Shown one piece after another: positions 38,728 to 48,423 of a stretch of DNA of 64,000 nucleotides. The DNA is from an uncultured OM182 clade bacterium. Its GTDB lineage: Bacteria; Pseudomonadota; Gammaproteobacteria; Pseudomonadales; Azotimanducaceae. The stretch covers positions 50,302 through 114,301 of the forward strand of contig CAJJAA010000027.1 in the NCBI GenBank assembly GCA_905182025.1, read 5' to 3'. The number at the start of each line of letters is the position of its first letter. Position 1 is the stretch's first letter. The position numbers and the translations under genes were made by a program. A model generated the notes under the pieces. It was not told the origin of the DNA and made no database searches. It saw nothing but the letters and a program-made list of their open reading frames with translations.

Positions 38728-40230
38728 CTACTTCGACTCAGCAACTCGATCCATCAGATATTGAACTAATAATCCAACGGGACGACCAGTCGACCCTTTG
38801 GTTGTTGTGCCGCCTTTAAATGCGCTACCCGCTATGTCCAAGTGAGCCCAACGGTACTTTTTTGTAAATCTTGAAAGAAAGCAGGCGGCGGTGATAGACC
38901 CAGCTTGTGGCCCGCCAATATTCGCCATATCGGCGAATGCGCTGTTAATCTGCGGTTGATACTCATCCCACAAAGGCATACGCCAGACTCGGTCGAGGCT
39001 GTCTTCACCTGCTTCGGTAATGTCTTGCGCAAGCTTGTCATCGTTCGCATACAAAGCAGACGCATGTGAACCCAGGGCAACGACGCAAGCGCCTGTCAGC
39101 GTTGCGACATCGATCACAGTTTCGGGGTCAAATTTATCAACATAGGTCAATGCATCACACAGAACCAGTCTGCCTTCCGCATCCGTATTCAATACTTCAA
39201 TCGTCTGCCCGGACATACTGGTGACAATATCGCCGGGACGCGTGGCTCGATCTGAAGGCATATTCTCAGCGGCGGCTATGACAGCGATAATATTTATGGG
39301 CAGATTTTGCTCCGCTACCGTTTTCATCGCCCCCATCACGCTGGCTGCACCGCACATATCATAAATCATGTCGTACATAGTGCCTGCCGACTTAAGACTG
39401 ATGCCGCCGGTGTCAAAAGTGATACCTTTGCCGACGAGTACGTGTGGCTTAGCCTTGGCTTTGCCGCCCTTATGCTGAATAACAATCAGTTTTGATGGTT
39501 CCGCGCTGCCGTGACCAACAGACAGTAGTGAGCCCATGCCGAGCTTTTGCATTTCTTTTTCGTCGAGAACCTTGCAGGTTAAACTTTTATAAGCCTTGGC
39601 AAGCTTCTTTGATTCGTCCGCCAGGTAGGTGGGTGTGCAGATGTTGCCAGGCAAATTACCTAAATCTTTGGCGAAGCTAATGCCCATTCCTATTGCACTG
39701 CCGTCCGCCAGCGCCGCTTTCGCAGCCGCATTCGATTTTTTGTCGGCAACGTAGACATCAACACTCTGCAGTGCATTGTCTGACGCCGGTGGTTTACCCT
39801 TTAGACGGGTGAGGCTGTAGTTGCCCGAAGTAAATGCTTCTGCCAGTCGCCGAGTTTTCCAGGCTAGGTCATTTTTACCCGCGCCTGTTTCAGTGAGGCA
39901 ACACAATGCACTTATTGCAGAGGATTTTTTTAGCGTCGCAACCGCGGCCTTTAACATTTGAAGGTAACGGGCGCCGGTGGCCCCGTTGATGTCGCCGCAG
40001 CCAACCAACATGACTCTTGGCGCGTTGATTCCGGGCACATCATGAAGCATTAGCGTTTGGCCGGCTTTACCGCTAATGTCGCCACGGCCGATCACTTTCT
40101 TCAAATAACCTTTGCTGGCTTTATCAAAGAGCTTGGCGGTGTCGCTTAATTTGTTATTTTCATAGATACCGACCAGAACACATTGGGTACGTGTTTTTGC
40201 AGGATTTCCAGAACTTGTGCTGAATTGCAT
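38728..40230 (-). CDS. pepA: Leucyl aminopeptidase (M17)
   Basis: 500-residue cytosolic dizinc aminopeptidase that also binds DNA in E. coli. The metal and catalytic residues are in VGKGITFDTGGISLK (Lys, Asp), NTDAEGRLVL (the M17 signature) and DVATLTGA. Length matches PepA. Read leftward ahead of holC; divergent from lptF with a 93-bp gap, the usual arrangement. Confidence 0.96.
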   Translation of the reverse strand: MQFSTSSGNPAKTRTQCVLVGIYENNKLSDTAKLFDKASKGYLKKVIGRGDISGKAGQTLMLHDVPGINAPRVMLVGCGDINGATGARYLQMLKAAVATLKKSSAISALCCLTETGAGKNDLAWKTRRLAEAFTSGNYSLTRLKGKPPASDNALQSVDVYVADKKSNAAAKAALADGSAIGMGISFAKDLGNLPGNICTPTYLADESKKLAKAYKSLTCKVLDEKEMQKLGMGSLLSVGHGSAEPSKLIVIQHKGGKAKAKPHVLVGKGITFDTGGISLKSAGTMYDMIYDMCGAASVMGAMKTVAEQNLPINIIAVIAAAENMPSDRATRPGDIVTSMSGQTIEVLNTDAEGRLVLCDALTYVDKFDPETVIDVATLTGACVVALGSHASALYANDDKLAQDITEAGEDSLDRVWRMPLWDEYQPQINSAFADMANIGGPQAGSITAACFLSRFTKKYRWAHLDIAGSAFKGGTTTKGSTGRPVGLLVQYLMDRVAESK

Positions 40231-40323
40231 GCAAACTCCTAAAGACTTTGGGTTGAGTGAAGGGATAATATAACGCTTCTGGCCGTTAGGGTCACATCAC
40301 TGTAAAAAAAGCGATAATTTTCT

Positions 40324-41433
40324 TTGATTCTGTATCGATATTTGGCAAAAGAAGTTTTCTCAAGCATGTTGGCAATCACGCTGGTTGTCCTCGTTATTTC
40401 GATGGGTTGGCGATTTAGTGGTTATCTGGATCAGGCCGCTGAAGGCACGTTAACCGAAGATATTCTTTTTTTGATCATGGCCTATCGACTGCCCGGTTTT
40501 CTTGAGTTGATACTCCCCATCAGTTTCTTCCTATCGATTATGTTGACCTATGGTCGCATGCACGCCGATAGTGAAATGGTCGTCTTGGAGTCGACAGGTA
40601 TGAGCCCGCGTCGGCTGGTGATGATGACGATGGGACTCGCCTTGATTGTGATGCTGCTGACAGCAATGTTTAGCCTTTGGTTGAAACCAGCGGGCGAGGC
40701 TGAAGTCGAAATGCTTTTTGCCGATCAACGTAACCTGACAGAGTTCGATATGCTTGCGCCGGGTCGCTTTCAAAATCTCCGGTCAGGCAAACGCGTGACC
40801 TATGCCGAAGACATTGAAGATCAAGGCACAATGCGCGGTGTTTTCATCAATGAGACGGAAGGTAGTGACACGCGTTTTGACGTAACCAAGAGTGTGACCG
40901 TCAAGGCGCAAAGTGGCGAAACACTGATTGATAGTGGCGGTAATCGATTCCTCGTTCTGAAAAATGGTACGCGAGTCACCGGCCGACCCGGTAAACTCGA
41001 CTTTCAAACCATCGAATATGAGGAGTATGGTCAACTCATCCAAAAGGAGCAGGCCGAGCAGAGGCGGCGCAAACGCACTGCGATTTCAACGAGCACGTTG
41101 TTGGACGAACCAACCTTAAGAAACGTATCTGAGTTCCATTGGCGTATTTCGATTGTACTTGCCGTACCGCTGATTGGCTTAATGGCGATTCCCTTAAGTA
41201 AGGTCAATGCAAGGCAAGGGCGCTTGTCCCGCTTGGTCCCAGGCATGCTTTTGTGCTTTCTTTATATTGTTGGCTTGTCTGCTGCCAGATCAGCTTTGGA
41301 GAGGGGACAGACGCCTGAATCGGCAGGGTTGTGGTGGGTTCACGGCATCGCTATTTGTATCGTTGTAGGGCTTTACTACCTTGATGATCTAGGCGAATGG
41401 CTCGCTCGGTTGAGACGGAGTCCGAGATCATGA
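40324..41433 (+). CDS. lptF: LPS export ABC transporter permease LptF
   Basis: 369-residue inner-membrane permease of the LptB2FGC complex, which extracts lipopolysaccharide from the inner membrane. Three N-terminal helices (to residue ~125), a periplasmic jellyroll (~125-265), then three more helices (WRISIVLAVPLIGLMAIPLSKVNARQGR, the LptF pattern). TTG start fits the family N-terminus (LILYRYLAKEVF) although the Shine-Dalgarno is poor. Overlaps lptG (ATGA). Confidence 0.93.
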   Translation: MILYRYLAKEVFSSMLAITLVVLVISMGWRFSGYLDQAAEGTLTEDILFLIMAYRLPGFLELILPISFFLSIMLTYGRMHADSEMVVLESTGMSPRRLVMMTMGLALIVMLLTAMFSLWLKPAGEAEVEMLFADQRNLTEFDMLAPGRFQNLRSGKRVTYAEDIEDQGTMRGVFINETEGSDTRFDVTKSVTVKAQSGETLIDSGGNRFLVLKNGTRVTGRPGKLDFQTIEYEEYGQLIQKEQAEQRRRKRTAISTSTLLDEPTLRNVSEFHWRISIVLAVPLIGLMAIPLSKVNARQGRLSRLVPGMLLCFLYIVGLSAARSALERGQTPESAGLWWVHGIAICIVVGLYYLDDLGEWLARLRRSPRS

Positions 41434-42509
41434 AGCAAATTAATTATTATATTATCTCGACAATAGCCGCGACCATGGGACTCGCCATCGTAGGCTTGGT
41501 TGGTATCCTGAGTGTCTTCAGTCTGTTAGATCAAATTGAAGATCTTCGCAATAACTACACCATCTTTGCGGCGATGTTATTCGTACTCTACAGCGTTCCG
41601 TCGATTTTTTGTGACGTCATTCCCTATGCCGCACTCATTGGATGTTTGGCCGGGCTGGGCATGATGGCAAGTAGCAGTGAGTTGATTGTGATGCGTGCAG
41701 CGGGCATTTCAACCTGGGCAATCTGTTGGAATGCGATGAAGCCTGCCTTGTTATTGGTTGTTGTTAGTCTTTATTTGGGTGAGTACATTTTGCCAAGTAT
41801 CGAGAAGTCTGCTCGAGTCGCCCGAGAACAAGCCATGTCGACTGACGGGAAAATGTCGACTGAGTTTGGCTTTTGGTATCGCGAAGCGACTGTCTATATG
41901 CATTTTGGTGAAGTGACTCAAACTGGCGTGATTAATGGCGTCAGTCACTATTTCTACGACGAGAACAATGATCTTACTCGGAGCCTCTTTGCAGAACGGG
42001 CGGTGTTTCATGATGTGCGACAAACAGAGCAATACTGGTTACTTGAGGACGTATCGGTAACGCATATTGGTGATGATGGGGTCCAGGTGTCGAAATTTGC
42101 CAGCCAACGCTGGGAAACTGATTTAACGCCGGAGCTCATAAGTTCGGAGGTTTTAGTCAAGCCCGAGAAGATGTCGATCGCGGAACTCAATGTGAAGATT
42201 GATTACATGCAGGAACAAGGTTTGAATAGCGGTAAATTTGAGTTGGGGTTTTGGCGCAAAGTACTGCAACCCCTTGCAACCATAGCGTTAGTTTTTGTGG
42301 CGATCTCCTTTGTCTTCGGTCCTTTAAGAGAAGCGACAATGGGTATGCGTGTCATCAGCGGTTTGGTGATTGGCATTATGTTTAAGTTTTTTCAGGATCT
42401 GTTATCACCGGCAAGTTTGGTTTTCGGTTTCGAACCAATTATAGCCATACTCTTGCCGATAGTGGTTTGCGCTGTGGCGGGTTATATCCTGCTGCGGCGT
42501 GCAGGCTAG
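41430..42509 (+). CDS. lptG: LPS export ABC transporter permease LptG
   Basis: 359-residue partner of LptF. Same six-helix plus jellyroll layout; GMRVISGLVIGIMFKFFQDLL and the C-terminal PIIAILLPIVVCAVAGYILLRR are typical. ATG 41430 overlaps the lptF stop; the track's start (41397) lies inside lptF and is not needed. Confidence 0.93.
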   Translation: MKQINYYIISTIAATMGLAIVGLVGILSVFSLLDQIEDLRNNYTIFAAMLFVLYSVPSIFCDVIPYAALIGCLAGLGMMASSSELIVMRAAGISTWAICWNAMKPALLLVVVSLYLGEYILPSIEKSARVAREQAMSTDGKMSTEFGFWYREATVYMHFGEVTQTGVINGVSHYFYDENNDLTRSLFAERAVFHDVRQTEQYWLLEDVSVTHIGDDGVQVSKFASQRWETDLTPELISSEVLVKPEKMSIAELNVKIDYMQEQGLNSGKFELGFWRKVLQPLATIALVFVAISFVFGPLREATMGMRVISGLVIGIMFKFFQDLLSPASLVFGFEPIIAILLPIVVCAVAGYILLRRAG

Positions 42510-42555
42510 CGATGCCGGGTTGCAACTTACTGTGATTTTACAAGTGGGCTCAATG

Positions 42556-43005
42556 TTACGGCTGGATTTCTGACTCATATGGTTTGGAACCAAGGTAAAC
42601 CACGCGCGTTCGCGCCCATCGGTCATGTAATGCTAGCCGTTTTGGGTCAACCAAGATCCATAGCAGTCCCGGTAGCACAAGCGTCAACGTTGCCATCACA
42701 AAATGTAATGTACCTTTGGCGATATCGACCATCTCGCCGTTTTCGTCAACCAGACGAATCTTCCACACCTGCATGCCAAGGCTTTGGCCTTTCATGCGCC
42801 AGAAGTAGATATAAAATAAGTAAATCTCAACGTATAGCGTCAATTGCAGGGGCAATCCGACCACCGCTTCACCTTCGTTAAAACCGGCAACAAAGACGCC
42901 CACGGTTAGCATCCATAATGCAACGATCAGGAAACCATCGTAGAGGATGGCGGCGAAACGTCGAATGAGACTAGCATTTGGGTATTGATTAGACACAGTA
43001 GGCAT
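42556..43005 (-). CDS. RDD family membrane protein
   Basis: 149 residues with three hydrophobic segments. The family's Arg-Asp-Asp region appears as RRFAAILYDGFLIVALWM; the middle R/D is replaced by a Y-D pair as in many members. KGQSLGMQVWKIRLVD is the conserved second part. Function unknown; some members affect Na+/H+ transport. Convergent with lptG. Confidence 0.8.
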   Translation of the reverse strand: MPTVSNQYPNASLIRRFAAILYDGFLIVALWMLTVGVFVAGFNEGEAVVGLPLQLTLYVEIYLFYIYFWRMKGQSLGMQVWKIRLVDENGEMVDIAKGTLHFVMATLTLVLPGLLWILVDPKRLALHDRWARTRVVYLGSKPYESEIQP

Positions 43006-43091
43006 ACATCGTTTTCAGAGGCGGACATGATAGCAGAATTCGCCGGCGGGATTTATCTTAGGTTGGCAATAGTGGTTCAGCGCAACCCAAT

Positions 43092-43868
43092 CTACCGTAT
43101 TTGTTGACGAGGTGGATTTGGGTAGCGAGCGAGCATGATTCGAATCATCTGTTTGTCGGATGCGTTTAACTTTGAAATATGCCTATACTTTTTAAAAAAC
43201 CTGAGACGATCACTGCGGCTGAGGTGCAGTCTTGCCTGTTCGTCCAAATTCGCGAGATCTTTTATTCTTCTGTAATCAAAAAATGGCCAATTGAAACGCC
43301 GTCCAAAGGGACAGTCGATCAGCGCAATTGTCGGTTCGGTTTCTTCGATAACGAGGATGTTGCGCCATTGGAAGTCGTTGTGACAAAAGTTTGTTTGATG
43401 CAGTTGACGCGCAATGAGCGCAACTTTGTCGATGATTTTGTGACGCCACGTCTGGTCCTTGAAAGCGGTAGCGTTTTCAGCGATCCACTGTAAGTCGTGA
43501 CTGTTGTCGACATTTTCGGTAATAAGAATACCGCGCTGGGTTCTGCCATTTTTTCGTTCGATACCGTGCGCGACCAAGTTGCCACATCGGATACCAAGGG
43601 CTTCGAACCGTTTAATGTTGCGTATTTCGACTTCACATCTTGAGTAACCAAACCAGGCGCTTATGCCGGTAGCCTGAAAATATTGTTTGACGAAGAATAT
43701 ACCGTGATCGGTTACGACTTTATGGACATGACTTTGCCGACCCACAGAAATCATTTCACCGTCGGAGTCTGCTGCAGCCTTAAAGCTGCAGTATAATTTG
43801 ATGATGGGGTGGTCTTGCCAGGCAGGTTCAATGTTCCAGCTGGCAGGAGTTGAAGTCTGTTTAGGCAC
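43092..43868 (-). CDS. LPS core kinase-like protein (InaA/WaaP/Kdo-kinase family)
   Basis: 258-residue protein kinase-like fold. ATP-site Lys in IFFVKQYF, Glu in the following helix, catalytic loop HNDFQWRNILV (Asp, Asn), and metal-binding Asp in ALIDCPFG. This is the pattern of Kdo/heptose kinases that phosphorylate LPS inner core in the cytoplasm. GTG start without a clear Shine-Dalgarno; the next Met is ~38 residues in and would remove a conserved strand. Its place near lptFG supports an envelope role. Confidence 0.75.
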   Translation of the reverse strand: MPKQTSTPASWNIEPAWQDHPIIKLYCSFKAAADSDGEMISVGRQSHVHKVVTDHGIFFVKQYFQATGISAWFGYSRCEVEIRNIKRFEALGIRCGNLVAHGIERKNGRTQRGILITENVDNSHDLQWIAENATAFKDQTWRHKIIDKVALIARQLHQTNFCHNDFQWRNILVIEETEPTIALIDCPFGRRFNWPFFDYRRIKDLANLDEQARLHLSRSDRLRFFKKYRHISKLNASDKQMIRIMLARYPNPPRQQIR

Positions 43869-43987
43869 GTGTTGAGTATCAAAATAGCTAAAAAAGTGCA
43901 GTGATTGTCCTTTAAACTGCCCTTTTTTGCTAACTATTCTTTTTCAACTATTTCTAAATCCACATTCAAAACTGAATTAGGCTAAGA

Positions 43988-44485
43988 CTATTTGTTACCT
44001 CGAGCGATCAGGAAATCGATGCTGATACGGCCTGGACCCATGACGAGCAGAGGTATGAACATAACGATATAAATCAGTGGCAACTTATAATTCCCCTTGC
44101 CCTCATCGGAAATTGCGTAGCCGCTTAACATGTCGCTGACGCTGGACCAACCTTCTGGTGGAATGTGAACCGCAATTGCAGCAACAATTGTCAGCACGAT
44201 AAGAGAAAGTGACGCGTAGCGCGTCCCCAATCCAATCAATAGCGCGATGGCACCGAGTATTTCGAACCAGGTTGCGAGAAACCAACTGATGTCAGGATCG
44301 ATAATGCTAAAAGGAAATGGGAACTTATCTTGTATATGTTGGAACCAATTTGTGCCGTTAAATTTCGTGCTGCCTGCTTCCCAGTATTCCCACGCCAGTA
44401 ACAACCTTAATACCAGCGGTCCGACGTCGGTGAACTGACTGACTGTCTGGCGAAACCGCGTATCCCATTTCATCATGAAGTTCAT
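43988..44485 (-). CDS. DoxX family membrane protein
   Basis: 165 residues with four hydrophobic segments. LRLLLAWEYWEAGSTKFNG is the DoxX N-terminal pattern, and FLATWFEILGAIALLIGLGTRYA the second conserved block. Known members act in thiosulfate or quinone-linked redox at the membrane; the role here is unknown. AGGAT precedes the ATG. Confidence 0.82.
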   Translation of the reverse strand: MNFMMKWDTRFRQTVSQFTDVGPLVLRLLLAWEYWEAGSTKFNGTNWFQHIQDKFPFPFSIIDPDISWFLATWFEILGAIALLIGLGTRYASLSLIVLTIVAAIAVHIPPEGWSSVSDMLSGYAISDEGKGNYKLPLIYIVMFIPLLVMGPGRISIDFLIARGNK

Positions 44486-45193
44486 AAATGATCCTATTGT
44501 TTAGATTCTTGTTAGCTTTGTGTTTTCAATATGACCGAGTCACAAAGCTGATTATTCCCCAGAGTCCTATTCTGGCCTATTTTCGATTCAAGGGAAAATT
44601 TCCAATGTTGCTAACAGGCTAAAGCTTGTTTGATCTGTATAGAGTGCCTTCAATGAAAGTCTTTGCGCTACGCCAAGTGTTGCTAATAAATTGCTCGCGA
44701 TGACAGGTGTGAAAGGGCTTAACAACATAGCCGGCTTCTCGATTGCATTGCACGCCTGCCATAAAGTGTCTTTTGAAAAGAAGAGAGTCCAAAACAAAAA
44801 AAATCGGGTAGTTACCTATCCGGGGTTTTGTAGCGGCTTATCCGAAAAGGGTTGGCTACCTTTGGGGGAATGCAGGAGGTCAGGCTATCGCGTTTGCCAG
44901 AGACATTATGTCGCTTAGGTCGTAGTTTAGGTCGTAGTTAAGATGGTAGTTAAGTTAGTTAAGTTCATAGTTAAGATCATAGTTCGGGACATTGATCAGA
45001 TTGTTGGTAACGCAGTTGTGAACCTTGCTGTGAACCTTGTTGTGAACATATGGTGAAGATCGGTGTAAGAGTTTCTGTTCATAGTGACGAGTCGATTCTC
45101 GTGTTCTATTTTGTGTGCTTTGCGCAGTTTGTAATAAGCGCGTAGAAGTTTACATCGCTTAATCGCTGTAAAAAAGCAGTCAGAGGCCCCGCC
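44486..45193. other. 708-bp intergenic region with repeats and a weak gene remnant
   Basis: No confident gene. A minus-strand TTG-start ORF (44588-44797) reads LLSPFTPVIASNLLATLGV, loosely like the anticodon-binding domain of methionyl-tRNA synthetase, but no other part is intact. The interval 44915-45048 is filled with 12-bp repeats. The rest is unremarkable. Confidence 0.45.
44915..45048 (+). repeat. Two adjacent 12-bp tandem repeat arrays
   Basis: First array 44915-44983: about six units of TTAAGATCATAG-like sequence (TTAGGTCGTAG, TTAAGATGGTAG, TTAAGTTCATAG and so on), one unit shortened to 9 bp. Second array 45016-45048: TTGTGAACC(TTG/TTG) at a 12-bp period, nearly three copies. They differ in sequence but share the period. 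Confidence 0.75.
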
Positions 45194-45616
45194 TCAACGA
45201 GACTTGATTAACAGGCTTTGCCTGCCTTCAGCAAGTAACAGGTCTTCCTCATCGTGTATCTCGAATCGCCATACCTGCGCATCAGTACCTAATTGCACCG
45301 GCCTTGCCATTGCCGTAATCGTGCCTTCGGTCGTATTGTTAAACTGGCTGATATTGATTTCGGTTGTTTTCGTGCTATGCGTTTGAGTGTTGATGCAAGC
45401 TTCTGCGGCGATCGCAACAAGCGTGTTTGCTGTCATCAGTAGGGTGGCTTCACGCAGATTCTGTTGCTCAGGATCTGCGTCATTCGCCATCGATAGCGTC
45501 GCGACAAGAAAGTCTTCGCCAATATGTGCAATTTTGAACCCCAAGCCCTGTTGAACGCTGCCCTTTAATTTACTGTTCAATTCCCTAACGGTGCACTGAT
45601 TTTTCCATATCGCCAT
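45194..45616 (-). CDS. YdiI/PaaI-like hotdog protein lacking catalytic residues
   Basis: 140 residues that align end to end with hotdog thioesterases of the YdiI type (MAIWKNQCTVRELN start, HIGEDFLVATL, PVQLGTDAQVW-FEIHDEE). Where active enzymes have LLHGG and a catalytic Glu in LAES, this protein reads NLREAT and TANT, so the His-Gly-Gly and the Glu are both missing. It probably folds but is unlikely to be a working thioesterase of the usual mechanism. Likely dimeric and cytoplasmic. A competent paralogue of the broader family is at 46840-47247. Confidence 0.72.
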   Translation of the reverse strand: MAIWKNQCTVRELNSKLKGSVQQGLGFKIAHIGEDFLVATLSMANDADPEQQNLREATLLMTANTLVAIAAEACINTQTHSTKTTEINISQFNNTTEGTITAMARPVQLGTDAQVWRFEIHDEEDLLLAEGRQSLLIKSR

Positions 45617-45801
45617 AGGTCTTCAACTTATATTACAAATTAATAATCAGTTGCGGATCTAACCTCAGCCCTGCGTTCGAATCAAGTTATCGTTTTACTG
45701 TTATGAAGAATTTCACGCCGCAGGCAATGATCCTTTCACTTTTCGGTGCATTGTTCTCTGTTATGATCATGTTTGTATTAGGCGGTGGATACCTACTGAA
45801 A

Positions 45802-46839
45802 ATGTCTTTTAAAAAATTGTTAAAACTTGGCATCTCGATGATCCTTGTAACAAGTTCAATCGCGCAGGCTGCAGCGGTGGAAATTGATGCAAAGGAATTC
45901 AACGCTTGGCTGTTAGAACTTCAAGATGAAGCGGCGACTCGTGGATTTAGTCCGTCGACGCTTGCTGCGTTGTCAAACATAGAGCCTGATCCTCGGGTGC
46001 TCGGATTTGATCGTAAGCAACCGGAGTTCGTTCAAACGTTTGAGCAGTATCTTGGAAAACGGGTGACCACTTATCGAATCAACAAAGGCCGTGAATATTA
46101 TCAAACAAACAAAGCCCTGCTCGAGCGCATAGCCGCCGAATATGGTGTTGATGCGCAATATCTTGTCGCCTTTTGGGGATTAGAGTCTAATTTTGGCACC
46201 TACCAAGGTAAGTATTCCATCATTAGGTCCTTAGCCACACTTGCCTATGACCCCAGACGTTCGACATTCTTTCGTAAGGAGTTATTCAAAGCCTTGCAGA
46301 TTCTCGATGAGGGACATATTTCAGCGCAGGATTTTGTTGGTGGTTGGGCTGGAGCGATGGGTCAAAACCAGTTTATGCCCTCCAGCTTTTTGAATTACGC
46401 ACAAGATTACGACGGTGATGGACGCAAAAATATTTGGCAGAGCAACGAAGACGTTTGGGCATCTATCGCCAATTACTTGAGCAAGAATAGGTGGAACGAG
46501 GGGCGCACCTGGGGAGCCAAGGTACTGCTGCCGAATACGGATGTTGATTTTGTGAGTTTGAAACGGACTAAGCCACCTTCTGGCTGCAGGGCGTTTCGCT
46601 ATCACACCAAAGAGATGACTCACGAGCAGTGGGGTGCTTTGGGCGTAAAGGTGCCCGCCAATTCAGATTTGCCAGATCCAATAGCGATGGTGATTCCTGA
46701 AGAGGGCGAGAAGAATGCCTATCTGGTTGGGCCGAACTTCTCTAGAATTTTGGCCTATAACTGCGCCAATAAATATGCTGTATCGGTGGGTCTACTGGCT
46801 GACGAAATCATTGCAGATACTGAAGCTGAAGGACAATAA
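45802..46839 (+). CDS. mltB: Lytic murein transglycosylase B-like
   Basis: 345 residues from ATG 45802, which opens a clear signal peptide (MSFKKLLKLGISMILVTSSIAQA) and has GGTGGA upstream; the track's ATG at 45703 would add 33 hydrophobic residues. The catalytic Glu is in FWGLESNFGTYQGKYS. GGWAGAMGQNQFMPSSFLNYAQDYDGDG is the family signature, including the EF-hand-like DGDG loop. Cleaves peptidoglycan with 1,6-anhydro product formation in the periplasm. No lipobox seen, so it is probably soluble rather than a lipoprotein. Confidence 0.88.
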   Translation: MSFKKLLKLGISMILVTSSIAQAAAVEIDAKEFNAWLLELQDEAATRGFSPSTLAALSNIEPDPRVLGFDRKQPEFVQTFEQYLGKRVTTYRINKGREYYQTNKALLERIAAEYGVDAQYLVAFWGLESNFGTYQGKYSIIRSLATLAYDPRRSTFFRKELFKALQILDEGHISAQDFVGGWAGAMGQNQFMPSSFLNYAQDYDGDGRKNIWQSNEDVWASIANYLSKNRWNEGRTWGAKVLLPNTDVDFVSLKRTKPPSGCRAFRYHTKEMTHEQWGALGVKVPANSDLPDPIAMVIPEEGEKNAYLVGPNFSRILAYNCANKYAVSVGLLADEIIADTEAEGQ

Positions 46840-47247
46840 TTAGCTTTTATTATCGACCATGAAGCTGGCGTCGGTTTCTGCAACAACTTGATCATTGTCT
46901 ATGCGGGTCATGATCCCCTTCATCTGTACCAGGCGACCTCGTTGCTTGGTGCAGTGTCCCTCGAGTCGCACGGCTGTGCCGGTTGGGAGAGTATCTTTGT
47001 AGCGGATTTCACACTTGGCTGTGTAAGCGCGAATACCCTTTAGAAAAATCCAGTTTGCCATCACGTCATCAAGTGCAGCAAAGACGATGCCGCCGTGAGT
47101 GACTTCATCGTAACCGCAGTGAATATCTAAAGGCGTAAACTCTGACCGGCAGATGTCGCCGTCTAAACGGAACTCAAGTTTTAGCCCGATTGGATTTCCA
47201 GGGCCGCACACGAAACAGCGGTTCGCATCGGTTCGCATTTCACTCAT
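46840..47247 (-). CDS. PaaI-family hotdog thioesterase
   Basis: 135 residues. RCFVCGPGNPIGLKLEF opening (C-x-x-C-G-x-x-N-P-x-GL), the HGG motif in EVTHGGIVFAALDDVMA with the downstream Asp, and a C-terminal beta-strand. Active-site features are intact. Probable acyl-CoA thioesterase of unknown specificity. Convergent with the transglycosylase gene, ending one base after it. Confidence 0.82.
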   Translation of the reverse strand: MSEMRTDANRCFVCGPGNPIGLKLEFRLDGDICRSEFTPLDIHCGYDEVTHGGIVFAALDDVMANWIFLKGIRAYTAKCEIRYKDTLPTGTAVRLEGHCTKQRGRLVQMKGIMTRIDNDQVVAETDASFMVDNKS

Positions 47248-47336
47248 ATCAACTGTGCCTCGTATCTGTGCTGCTCATCTGCAAAGCAAACTTAAGCGTC
47301 GGTTCGCGTTTAGGGTGAAGCCGCCGAGTCTAGATC

Positions 47337-48179
47337 CTACGACGAGAGTTTGAAGGCGCGACCAACGAAGCTATTAGTGATCATGTCCCAAATAGAGCTG
47401 AAGTAAAGTTCTTCAGGGATGTTGTGCTTAATCTCATCATGCAATCGTGGTAGTTCTGACCAATGTAGCCCCTGCTTGTAGTGATGGGCGGTGTGATAGC
47501 CCAAGTTACCAGTGAGGGTATTGAAAACGACATTGGTATTGTTGTACGACGCCTTAAAGTGATCCTGGGTCTCGTCAAGGCCGGCGTGATGATCATAGGT
47601 TGCCCAAGCTGTCATTAATAAACCTGTCATCATAGGGAAGACAAAAAGCATCATGCCCTGTAGTGGCTGATACCAAGTAAGTGCGCCGACAATCGAAAAG
47701 GCTAAAATGGTGTAGATGACATGCGTGCGGTAATGTTTGGGATAGCGTTTACCAACCTGGTAGCCGCGATAGTAAGCAGTAAGTGCTACGTTTAGCGTGT
47801 ATTCGAGCTCCCCCATCGTTGAACCGTCAGCTCGCTTCCATCGACTTTCGTCGACGCTTTGATCCAAGTAATGATGATGATGGCCGAATACATGGTGAAG
47901 TAGCCAGAGATTTGTCGTGACCCCGGTATGAAATGCATAGGCGAGTTCGAGCAACCTATTCCAAGGCGTCTTATTGAATGTTTTAGTATGTTGATGATGG
48001 TGATTCCAGGCACAGATGCAGCCTTTGGGAATGATCATCGCCACAAAATAAATGAACAGGACCCAAAAATTTTCAACTGTAAAATACAGGAAAAAGTCGA
48101 GCGCTGTTAAGGATAGGATAAAAAAAAGTGGGACACGGTCCGCTGTATTTCTAAGCACTGTATACAAGTCTGCTGTCAT
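47337..48179 (-). CDS. Membrane fatty acid desaturase/hydroxylase
   Basis: 280-residue di-iron membrane enzyme. The His clusters are CAWNHHHQHT, HHVFGHHHHYLDQS and GYHTAHH. Several hydrophobic segments flank them. It belongs to the broad desaturase/hydroxylase superfamily and differs from the acyl-CoA desaturase at 19.0-20.2 kb in length and box spacing. Substrate unknown; a glycerolipid or free-acyl substrate is as likely as acyl-CoA. Confidence 0.8.
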   Translation of the reverse strand: MTADLYTVLRNTADRVPLFFILSLTALDFFLYFTVENFWVLFIYFVAMIIPKGCICAWNHHHQHTKTFNKTPWNRLLELAYAFHTGVTTNLWLLHHVFGHHHHYLDQSVDESRWKRADGSTMGELEYTLNVALTAYYRGYQVGKRYPKHYRTHVIYTILAFSIVGALTWYQPLQGMMLFVFPMMTGLLMTAWATYDHHAGLDETQDHFKASYNNTNVVFNTLTGNLGYHTAHHYKQGLHWSELPRLHDEIKHNIPEELYFSSIWDMITNSFVGRAFKLSS

Positions 48180-48423
48180 TGATTTTTAAGTTTAGCACAC
48201 TGAATTTTTGACTAATTTTACATTAGTGTGCGTAGGTCTAGCGGCATGGTATAAGGCTCTTAGGGAAAAGTAAACCGGACATTATTTGTTGGTATTAAGT
48301 ATCTATATAGTGTCACGAGCGTCACATGTCGGCTTATTCAGGCTGTCTTTGTGTGAGATTGTCATTTTTTTTAACGAGCGTTTACGATGGACCAACAGAT
48401 AGGGTATCAATTGGGTATGACTA

